Positions 26,207 through 35,500 of a stretch of 64,000 nucleotides of DNA are shown one piece after another. Origin of the DNA: Streptomyces griseicoloratus (lineage in GTDB: Bacteria; Actinomycetota; Actinomycetes; Streptomycetales; Streptomycetaceae); NCBI RefSeq assembly GCF_014534645.1, contig NZ_JACVQF010000053.1, forward strand, positions 1-64,000. Direction: 5' to 3'. The notes under the pieces were generated by a model. It was not told where the DNA came from, made no database searches, and saw nothing but the letters and a program-made list of their open reading frames with translations. The position numbers and the translations under genes were made by a program. The first letter of the stretch is position 1; every line of letters begins with the position of its first letter.

Positions 26207-27139
26207 GTGCCGCTGCTTGTGTTTCTCAATGAGCGGTCCTGCGCATCGGACTGCGGACCGGACGAGGTCGCCGCGGGGATGCGGACCTTCGTGGACGTAC
26301 TGCGGGAGTTACGGCGCTGGCGTGACATCAGCCTGGCCACGCGGAGCCCGCTCGACCAGGCCGAACTCGCCCGTGGCTACTACTACGCCCAGTGGCGCAA
26401 TGACACGCGGAACAAGGACCAGCACCGCTACATCCAGGCGATGCGCAACCGCTGTACGACCTTCCAGGCGGCCCTCCACGCGTCCGCCGCGACCGACCGT
26501 TCCGGTGTCTGGCATCGGCACCAGGGCGTGGACGTGCAGGGGCTCGGGGCGGCACGCATGACGGACGGGATGGCCGTCAGTCTGCCGCTCGACCCGGCCT
26601 GGGACGCCTGCTGGCTGGAGCTCGCGGTCGAGGAACTGTCGGAGGATCCCGAGTCCGGGGACATCTCCGCCGACGAGTACACGGACAGGGTCCGGCACGC
26701 GTCACGGGTCGCACACCTCGGCGAGCACGAGGCGTGGGGGCGAGAGGAGGGGCTCGGCGCCATCTCGAGCGGTGCGGAACTGTGGGCCGGGCGCGAGGAC
26801 TTCTTCCCCAACCTCCAGTTCCTCCCCCGGGTCCAGGAGGACCTGGAGAACCTGGACCCGAAGTGGTTCAAGGGGGCCCGCAGGCTGCTGCGGCAGCTCC
26901 AGGAGACCGCCGCCGGCTGGGACCCGGTCTCCTCTCCCACAGGGCCGCACTGGGAAGCCCCCAACATCCGGCCGGAGCACGAGAATGCCCGGAGGGACCG
27001 TTACTGGGACGACCTGGACGGCCAGAGCCGCTGCTTCGAGCTCCACGGGAACCTCAACCGGAATGCCGGCCGTATCTACTTCCGGCTGGTGCACGAGGAG
27101 AAGACGATCCGCATCGCACACATCGGACGGCATCTTTGA
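26207..27139 (+). CDS. Unknown effector candidate with RelE-like tail
   Basis: A 310-residue protein that I do not recognise as a named family. It opens M-P-L-L-V-F-L-N-E-R-S-C, then a helical region with the conserved-looking W-R-N-D-T-R-N-K-D-Q-H-R-Y-I-Q. The final 30 residues, ending G-R-I-Y-F-R-L-V-H-E-E-K-T-I-R-I-A-H-I-G-R-H-L, resemble the last strands of RelE/HigB-type RNases. As the third gene after a DUF262 protein and a DUF3696 ATPase it is the obvious effector candidate. The GTG at 26207 (after GGGGTGGGG) is preferred; an ATG at 26195 is the alternative. Confidence 0.6.
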   Translation: MPLLVFLNERSCASDCGPDEVAAGMRTFVDVLRELRRWRDISLATRSPLDQAELARGYYYAQWRNDTRNKDQHRYIQAMRNRCTTFQAALHASAATDRSGVWHRHQGVDVQGLGAARMTDGMAVSLPLDPAWDACWLELAVEELSEDPESGDISADEYTDRVRHASRVAHLGEHEAWGREEGLGAISSGAELWAGREDFFPNLQFLPRVQEDLENLDPKWFKGARRLLRQLQETAAGWDPVSSPTGPHWEAPNIRPEHENARRDRYWDDLDGQSRCFELHGNLNRNAGRIYFRLVHEEKTIRIAHIGRHL

Positions 27140-27348
27140 ACGGGGAATAGCCCGGAGGCGTCCGGTGCACAGGCCCGCGTCCTCCCGTCCGGGTGCGGGC
27201 CCTCCGGCCCGAGGCCCCGTCACCGCACCGCCGCTGGCCCGTGGCCGCCGACACCTGGCCGACACCGGCCGTCCCTCCGCCGACGGCACCCGCTTGTAAG
27301 CGGATCACACCTGGTCCGGAGGCCGGCGAACCCGACAGCCTTGGCGCC

Positions 27349-27804
27349 ATGAACGGCAAGCCCTTCCCCGCCGCGGCCTCGGCCGCTGTATCACGCGACT
27401 TCGCCATGCACTTCACCTCCACCCCGCGCGGCGCCCGCCTCGCCCGGCACCTCGTGTCGCACCGGCTGCACGAATGGGGCCACTCCTGGGGAACACCCGC
27501 CAATGAGACCGTCACGCTCATCACGGCGGAGCTCACCGCCAACGCCGTCACCCACGGCAGGGTCCCCGGCCGCGACTTCCACCTGCGGCTGTCGCTCGTG
27601 CCCGGCACCATCACGGTGGAGGTGTCGGACACCCGCACGGAACGGCAACCACACCTCGACCCGGCATTCGGGCCCGACAAGGAGTCGGGCCGAGGGCTGC
27701 TCCTGGTCGACGCCCTCGCGAGCCGCTGGGGCGTCGTACCCCGCCACGCCGCCCCCGGCAAGGTGGTGTGGGCCGAAGTCGACTGTCCGACGACGACTAC
27801 CTGA
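27349..27804 (+). CDS. ATP-binding protein, anti-sigma HATPase type
   Basis: A 151-residue single-domain GHKL ATPase of the anti-sigma-factor/RsbW-like family abundant in Streptomyces. The N-box is E-L-T-A-N-A-V-T-H-G, the G1 box V-E-V-S-D-T-R, and the G2 box G-R-G-L-L-L-V-D-A-L. These kinases bind or phosphorylate sigma factors or anti-anti-sigma proteins. It has no obvious partner gene here. It lies antisense to the open frame of the next gene, whose real 5' end is downstream. Confidence 0.85.
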   Translation: MNGKPFPAAASAAVSRDFAMHFTSTPRGARLARHLVSHRLHEWGHSWGTPANETVTLITAELTANAVTHGRVPGRDFHLRLSLVPGTITVEVSDTRTERQPHLDPAFGPDKESGRGLLLVDALASRWGVVPRHAAPGKVVWAEVDCPTTTT

Positions 27805-28110
27805 CCGCCCGCCTCGCTCCGCATCGCCTTCCCTCTCCACCGCACAGGACACGTCCCCCGACACCGCGGGAGCCGGCCACACCTGGTCACTTCCCTTCAC
27901 CGCGCCGAAGAGGCGGACCTCTGTCTCGTACACGCGGGTCTCGGGGTCGGTCTCCAGCGCCGGGCCCAGCGGGCCCTGGCCCGAGGGGTGAGCGCCGCGC
28001 ACGGGCCAGCCGCGCTGGCCGAAGCACTTCTCGGCTTCTTGCCAGTCGTGGGCGCCACCACAGACCTCGACGAAGACCCGGACCCGCTGGTCGTATCGCG
28101 CCTGAGCCAT
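27391..28110 (-). pseudogene. Truncated hypothetical gene running into the HATPase gene
   Basis: The frame begins at an ATG (28110) with a very strong AGGAGG ribosome site. Its first 75 residues (M-A-Q-A-R-Y-D-Q-R-V-R-V-F-V-E-V-C-G to E-T-R-V-Y-E-T-E-V-R-L-F-G-A-V) look like a genuine protein. After that the frame continues, still open, but reads as antisense of the HATPase gene with no protein-like character. I infer that the 3' part of a small gene was lost when the HATPase segment arrived. If translated, it would give a 239-residue chimera. Confidence 0.5.
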
Positions 28111-28188
28111 ACCGTGTGCTGCCTCCTGGGCATTCTTCCGCGAACAGCCGCCTGCGGAAGGATCGCGCCTTCCCGTTCGCGCTGGAGC

Positions 28189-29253
28189 CTACGGCTCGTT
28201 GTCTGAACGAGCGGTGAGGCTGCTGACCACGAACGTCATGTGCTGCATGTTCCCCACGCGGTTCCACACCGAGTGGTTGCCGGTCGTGACGGAGCCCTGA
28301 GCGCAGTCACGCAACCAGCCCTCTCCCGCTCCGGCCGACGGGCCACGGAAGTCGGGCAGGCCGGTGAGGCTCCGGGCCGCCGCGCGATTGACGGCGTCGC
28401 GGTGCGTGCCGCGCTGCAGCGCCATGGCCAGCAGGTACGAGCGCGGAGTGGTGTAGCGGAGGACGCCCCACGCGGGGCCGCCGTTGCCCGAGGCCGGAGT
28501 CCTGGCCGTATAGGCGGCGGGCAGAATGCCGTAGTCGCCGTAGCGGAGCAGGGGCAGGTACGAGCGGCCGCTGTGACGGATCTCGTGCCAGGTTTCCCAG
28601 TCCGGTCGCGGAGCCTCGTACAGGGTGCCCTCCCGGAAGTCTTCCGGCGGTTCGGGAAAACCGCCCGATGCGACGGCCACGGTTCGCCACGAGGCGAGCG
28701 GGACCAGGGCGTCGAGGGCGCGCAGCGCCTCCTTGGAGGCGTCCGGCCGGGAAGGGAGTACGGCACCGAGGTCGAGGAGGAGGTGGACCGGCAGCGTCGG
28801 GTCGGTCCGCTCGAGCAGGCGGCGGGCCGAGGTGGTGGTCCGGTCGTTCCACTCGCCGGGGACAGATACTCGGATGCCCAGGCCGCAGCCCTGCTGCTGG
28901 GCCGCGGCCAGCGCCCAGGACCGCTGAGCGGTGGGCCGGTCGGGGCCGGTGACGGGGCGCGGCGTGCGCCGCTCGGCCCACCAGTCGGGCGGCAGGACAC
29001 CGGCCAGGACCGCGGCCTCGCCTTCGTCGGCGAACGGCGCGTCCAGCCATGCCGGCCCGTGACGGTGTGCGGCTGCCACCCGGCCCGCGTCCTTGCGCAG
29101 CGCCTGGGCCAGCGGCTGCGGTCGCATGCCCGGGTGCGGTGGCAGGGTCCACAGCGGCACCACCTGGGCCTGCACGTCCGGGCGGAGGGCCCGGTAGGCG
29201 GCCAGGGCGTGCGGCCTCGTCGGCAGGACGGGAACGTAGAGCGGTCCCGGCAT
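28189..29253 (-). CDS. Beta family protein (T4-beta-protein-like)
   Basis: A 354-residue protein of the 'beta protein' family (PF14350 as I recall it), found in phages and bacterial accessory loci. Characteristic segments are Y-V-P-V-L-P-T-R-P-H-A-L-A-A-Y near the start, a TIM-barrel-like series (V-H-L-L-L-D-L-G-A-V-L-P), and W-H-E-I-R-H-S-G-R-S-Y-L-P-L-L-R-Y-G-D-Y-G. Function is unknown; family members are often next to helicases or nucleases. The ATG at 29253 follows AGGGGGGAG; the longer frame is a shadow. It is divergent from the giant helicase gene across 281 bases, suggesting shared control. Confidence 0.75.
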   Translation of the reverse strand: MPGPLYVPVLPTRPHALAAYRALRPDVQAQVVPLWTLPPHPGMRPQPLAQALRKDAGRVAAAHRHGPAWLDAPFADEGEAAVLAGVLPPDWWAERRTPRPVTGPDRPTAQRSWALAAAQQQGCGLGIRVSVPGEWNDRTTTSARRLLERTDPTLPVHLLLDLGAVLPSRPDASKEALRALDALVPLASWRTVAVASGGFPEPPEDFREGTLYEAPRPDWETWHEIRHSGRSYLPLLRYGDYGILPAAYTARTPASGNGGPAWGVLRYTTPRSYLLAMALQRGTHRDAVNRAAARSLTGLPDFRGPSAGAGEGWLRDCAQGSVTTGNHSVWNRVGNMQHMTFVVSSLTARSDNEP

Positions 29254-29410
29254 GGCGGCTCCCCCCTCGGCACGGTCCGTGTCGTCTCCCCGCCTTCCAG
29301 CGTGAAATGGGGTTCCCGGCCCGGAAAGGGCGCCAATCGGCCACAGCGGTCCGACGCCGCCGTTCGCGCCGGGCTGCGTCTGCCGGCCCCCCCGGCAGCG
29401 ACGAACGCGT

Positions 29411-29438
29411 CCGGGGTTTCCGATCTTCGGAACCCCGG
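29411..29438. repeat. Strong hairpin in the divergent spacer
   Basis: CCGGGGTT-T-CCGA pairs with TCGG-AACCCCGG (12 bp with one bulged T, 3-base loop) at 29411-29438, between the divergent beta-protein and giant-helicase genes. A TATACG at 29460-29465 could be a -10 element for the helicase gene. The hairpin may block transcription from upstream or act as an operator. Confidence 0.55.
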
Positions 29439-29534
29439 CACACACTGTCCGACCTGCCCTATACGGTTGATCCGCATCACACGAGGCGACTGCGGCAGCA
29501 GCCCGTCTCGGGATCCACCGACGAGGGGAGCGTC

Positions 29535-32500
29535 GTGAAGCCCACTCTGGCCGCCGCGCAACTGCGGGGCAGTCTCACGCAGTACCTCACGACGACGTAC
29601 GCCCTCGCCGACGACGACACCCGGCACGCCCTCGAGCGGTTCCTGGGCGACCCGGAGTCGGGGATCTTCCGTGGCCCCTACCTGCGGATCCGAACGCCCT
29701 TCCACCAGGCGGACGGTGAGTGGGAACGGTCCGTGGAGTGGCGGCCCGGCTTCACCCCGTGGCGGCATCAGGCGCGGGCCTGGCAGCGGCTCAGCACACT
29801 GGGCGGCAAGGACGCCGAGCCGACGCTCGTCACGACGGGTACGGGGTCCGGCAAGACGGAGTCGTTCCTGGTGCCGGTGCTCGACCACTGCCGGCGGCAG
29901 AAGGCGCTCGGGCGGCGGGGCGTGAAAGCCGTACTGCTGTATCCGATGAACGCGCTCGCCACGGACCAGGCGGGCCGTATCAGCGACTTCCTGTCGGCGC
30001 CGGACCTCGCACAGGTGACCGCGGGTCTGTACATCGGGGACCGGCCCGACACGGATTTCCAGCGGGTGATGACCCGGCGGGAGGAGATGCGCGCCGCGCC
30101 TCCGGACGTACTGATCACCAACTACAAGATGCTCGACCTGCTGCTGCAACGCGGCGAGGACCGGGCGCTGTGGCAGGGTGCGGACGTCACGTACGTGGTG
30201 CTCGACGAGTTCCACACCTACGACGGGGCGCAGGGCACCGACGTGGCGATGCTGCTGCGCCGGCTCGCCACCGCGGTCGGGGCGGCGCGTCCGGGCCGTC
30301 CGCTCGGGCGGATCTGCCCGGTGGCGACGTCCGCGACCCTGGGTGAGGGCCGGTCGGGCGACGCGTCCGCGCGGGGCATCCTCGATGTGGCCGAGCAGGT
30401 GTTCGGCATGCCCTTCCCCGAGTCGGCGGTGATCGGCGAGGAGCGGATGACCGCCGAGGAGTTCACCGGTGTCGTCGACTACACGCTTCCCGAGCCGCCC
30501 ACGCCCCAGGAGGTGGTCGCGGCGTCCGGCGGCCCCGGTGTGGAGGCCAACCCGCATCTGCTGGACCTGAACGGGCTGGCCGCCCGCCTGCTGGGGCAGA
30601 CCGGCCTCGACGCGTTCCGTGTCGGACGCCTGCTGAAGCGGCACGACTTCACGCATGGCGTGCTGGCACTGCTGAACGGTGAGCCGCTGGACGAGTGGAC
30701 GCTGCGGGACCGGCTGGCGCGCTTCGGGTACAGCTGGGGACGCACCGCCCGGGACAACCCCCGGCTGGTGCTGCAGGCGCTGTCCCGCTTCGTGGCGCTG
30801 CTGTCGGCGGCCCGCGACCCTGACTCCGACGAGCGGCGTCCGCGCCCGCTGCTCCACGTAGAGGCGCATCTGTGGGTTCGGCCGGTCACGCGTGTCCTGC
30901 GCGGTGTCGGCCAGCGCCCGGAGTTCCGCTGGTACGAGGACGACCGGGCACAGGCGCGGCGTGCGGCGCCGGCCACCGGTCCGGCGTCGGACGAGGCGGA
31001 CGGCCCGTCGGGCGGGTGGCCGTCGAGCGGATCGAGCAGGCCTCAGCCCCTGCCCGGCACCGACACGGCCGTGCGCCCCGCCGAGGTGCATCTTCCCGCG
31101 GTCTACTGTCGGGCCTGCGGGCGCTCGGGCTGGGCCGCCCTGTCCCCGGAAGCGGACCCGCAGCACCTGGTGATGGCCCAGGACCGGATCTGGCGGGCCG
31201 GAGTCGGGCGCGACAAGCGACGCATCCGCTACTTCATCGCCGCCACCGAGGCGGAGCGCCGACAGGCGCTCGACGCGCTCTCCGGTCGTCGGCCCTCGGC
31301 CGACGGCGGGGTCGACCCGCTGGCCGTCGTCGTACTCGACGGCTCACAGGGCAGGTACCGGCTGCCGACCGCCGAGGACGACGGCGAACTGGTGGACGCG
31401 TGGTTCGCCCTGGCCGTGCTCGACAAGAAGACCGCCGACCGGGCGGCCAGGGACGACCGCTGCCCCGCGTGCGGTACGGACAACAGCATCCGCTTCCTCG
31501 GTACGGCGCAGGCCGCGCTGGCGTCGGCGACGGTCACCCAGTTGTTCACCGGCGGGGACATCGCGTTGGTCCCCGAGGAACGCAAGACGCTCCTGTTCAA
31601 CGACTCCACCCAGGACGCCGCGCATCGGGCGGGTTACGTCGCCAATGCCTCGTACAAGTTCTCGCTGCGCTCGCTGCTCGCGCACAACCTCGACGAGTCC
31701 GGGGCACCGACCGCGCTCAACGAGCTGATCGGCAATGTCCTCGACTCGGTGGACGACCCCGAGGCGCTGGCCGCCGTCGTGCCGCCGGACCTGCACGACG
31801 AGCCCGGCGTCGACCGGGTGCTCTCGGGGCGCGGAACGGGGGACGCCCGCACCTGGCGACTGATCGGTGAGCGGCTGGCCTTCGCGGCGATCATGGAGTT
31901 CGGCCTGCGGTCGCGGCTCGGACGCACACTGGAGCTGACGCGGACCGCCGCCGCCGAGGTCGTGATCGAGAATCCGCGGCGCGTCACCGATCTCGCCCGG
32001 GATCTGCATCTGACTCTGCCCGGGCAGTTGGTGACGGACGCGGGGCTGCCCGCTCCCGATCGCTACCTGGCGTATGTGCGGGGCCTGTTGGAGCGACTGC
32101 GACTGCGGGGCGCCGTACGGCACCGGTGGCTGGAACAGTGGATCCGGGAGGCCGGTGCGAACCGCTTCCTGATCAGCGGCAGGCGCCCGGAGGGCATGCC
32201 GGCCTTCCCCGAAGGCGTCGCTCCGCCGCGGTTCCTGCTGGACGGGCAGAAGGACCGGTCGGAGTTCGACGTGGTGTCGGGCCGGCTCGGCTGGTACCAG
32301 GACTGGACCCGGCGGTGTCTGGGACTGGACGCGGCCGGGGCCACCGAGTATCTGCGCAGGCTGCTGCCTGCCCTCGCGGACGAGCGGGTGCTGAGCACGC
32401 GGACCGCCAGGGACCGCACGAGCCGGGTGTACGGCCTGCAACCCGGGCACATCCAGGTCCGGCTGCTGGACGACGCGATCGTCAACAAGGCGTTCGTCTC

Positions 32501-35500
32501 CTGCGAGGACTGCGGCTGGCAGCAGGTGGTACCGCCCGAGCGGCGCACCCGCTGGTACGGGCATCCCTGCCCGCGTTACCGGTGCAAGGGCCGTCTGACC
32601 GCGCCACAGCCCGACTCGTCACGGCCGGGCAACAGTGGTTCGCAGCCGGACTCTCCGGGCTTCGGGAGTTCGATCGCCGGCGGTCGGCACGAACGCGACT
32701 ACACCAACGACTACTACCGGCGGCTCTATCTGACCGGCGGCACGTTCCGCGTAGTCACCGCCGAGCACACCGGCATGCTGACCCGCGCCCAGCGGGAGCG
32801 GGTCGAGCGGTCCTTCAAGGCGGGAACGCACTACACCGATCCGAACGTGCTCTCCTGCACTCCCACCCTGGAACTCGGCATCGACATCGGCGACTTGTCG
32901 GCCGTGCTCATCGGCTCGCTGCCGAAGGGGCCCGCGAACTACGTGCAGCAGTCCGGACGCGCGGGACGCAAGACCGGAAACGCGCTGGTCGTAGCCTTCG
33001 GTGGGCGTCGCGCCCGGGACCTGTACTACCTGGACCAGCCACGCGAGATGATCGCCGGGGACATCGTGCCTCCCGGGTGCTACCTCTCGGCGGTGGAGAT
33101 CCTGCGCCGCCAGTACACCGCCTGGCTGCTCGACCTGGCGGCCCGGGGCGAGCTCGGGACGGCGGACGGCGAGCGGCTGCAGCCGGTACCTCGCCTGGCT
33201 TCCGCCCTCTTCGGCCCGGCCGGCTGGTGCCAGGACCTGGCGGATGCCGCACAGACACACGGTGCCAGGCTCGTCGAGGAGTTCCTGGCACTCTTCCCCC
33301 GTGACGAGAAGCCCGACGTCGACGACTCCGGGGTCTCCGCGCACGCCGCCGACGAGCTCCGCGCCTACGCGACCTCGGGCATCGTGCGCGCACTCCAGGA
33401 GGCGGAGGAGGACTGGACGGGCCGGCGGGAGGAACTGCGCCGGCGGATCGCCGCGATCGACGAGGCCGTCGACTCGCTGGCGCAGTCCGACGACGTGCAG
33501 AACCGGGAGCGCCGCGAACTGCTCGCGGAGCGCCGGAGCACCGGTGACCTGCTGCGCGACCTGAGCCGCACCAGTGCTCACGGCACCCTGGTCGAGCTGG
33601 GCCTCCTGCCGAACTACAGCCTGGCGGACACCACCACCCGGCTCGAGGCCACGCTGTACTGGTCCGAGGCGCCGGCGGACAGCGAGGCGGACGAACCGTC
33701 GCAGGCCGGACGGCCGCAGGAGCGGATGGCCCAGGGAGGCACGGACCGTGTGCACCGCAGTGAGACCCGCGACTACGAGCGGTCCCGCAAGCTCGCCCTG
33801 ACCGAGCTGGCGCCGGGCAACAGCTTCTACGTCAACGGCTACCGCCACGTGGTGCGCGCCCTCGACATCGGCAGCGCCGAGCGCCGTGCCTGGTCGGTGT
33901 GGCGCCTGTGCCCGTCCTGCGGCTACGTCAGGACCGAGCGGGCGCAGAGCGACACCTCGCCCTGCCCGCGCTGCGGCGGCCGGGAGATCGCCGACGCCGG
34001 CTGTGTCCAGTACGTACTCCAGCCGCGCCGGGTCGTCTCCCGCGACAAACGGGACGATGCCCGGGTCCGCGACGACCGTGACGAACGTCACCGCCGACAG
34101 TATGCGACGCTCACCGTCGTGGACATCGACCCGGACCATCTGGCGCCCGGGTCCTGGCGGCACGACACGGCCACGTTCGGGTTGGACTTCTCCCGGCGGG
34201 CCGTCATCAGGACGCTGAACCTGGGGCTCGACCGGCAGGACGGCAGCTCCACGGTGGCGCTGGCCGGCGAGGACGTGCGCATCAACCCGTTCTACGTGTG
34301 CACCAGCTGTGGTGGCGCGACGGCGGACGGACGGCCCGTCGTGGACCAGCCGCAGCACGCGCTGACCGACTCGGGCGCCGCCGCGACGAGGGCCAGCGCG
34401 CACCACCTGCTGTGGTGCCCGCGCCGCCGTGTCCGGAGCTCGGACGGCGGGGACGAGCAGGGCCCGGGGCAGGACCTTCCGCTGCTGCTCGCGCACGAGC
34501 TGACGACGGAGGCCGTGCGGATCCTGCTGCCCGCCTCGGTGACCCGTGCACGCGAAAGGCTCGCTTCCTTCACCGCCGCCCTGTTCGCCGGCATCGCGGC
34601 CCGCTACGGCGGGGATCCCGACCATATCGGCATCGCCGCCGCATCGATGCCGGACAACCCGGACCAGTCGGGAGCCGACTTCCCCCGGCGCTTCCTCGTC
34701 GTGTACGACCGGCTGCCTGGCGGCACCGGCTACCTCCACCGCCTGGCGTCGTCGGACGGATTCCGAGACGTCCTGCTCAAGGCCCGAGAAGTCATCCAGA
34801 CCTGCCCGTGCCGGGGCAAGGAGCTGGACGGCTGTCACCAGTGTCTGCTGCGCAGGGTTCCCCCGTCGGACTACGACCGCGTCTCCCGCCGGGAAGCGCT
34901 GTCCATGCTCGACGAGTTGCTGGGCGCCGAGGCCGAGCGCTGGAGCACCTCGCCCGTCGCCACGACCCGTCACATTCCGTTGGAACGGCAGGCGGAGAGC
35001 GATCTGGAGATCCTGTTCCTGGACACGTTGCAGGACTGGGCTCGCCGCCCGGAGTCGCGGGCATCCGCGGACACGTACACCACCTCGGCGGGCACCCGGG
35101 CGCTGGATCTCCGGCTGACGACCGGCGACGGAGCCACCGTGAGCTGGCGGGTCTCGCAGCAGCGGGTTCTCGACGGCACCCGGCCGGACGTGCTGTTCGA
35201 GCGCCTGGACGCCCCCGGCCCGCGGCTCGCACTGTACCTGGACGGATACGCCTACCACGCGAGCCCCGAACACAACCGGCTGGCGGACGACGCCACGAAG
35301 CGGACCCGGCTCCGAGCGGACGGCCTGCGCGTGTTCCAGGTGACGTACCCGGACGTGAAGGAGTGGCGCCTCCGCGTCCACGACACCGGCTACGCGGGCG
35401 CCGAGCCCGCTGACCCGGTGTGGATGCCGTACGACCGAGCCGCGCAGGACCGGGCTCGGGCCTACTACGCCAACATGCGCGGCGGAATGCCCGGCGAATT

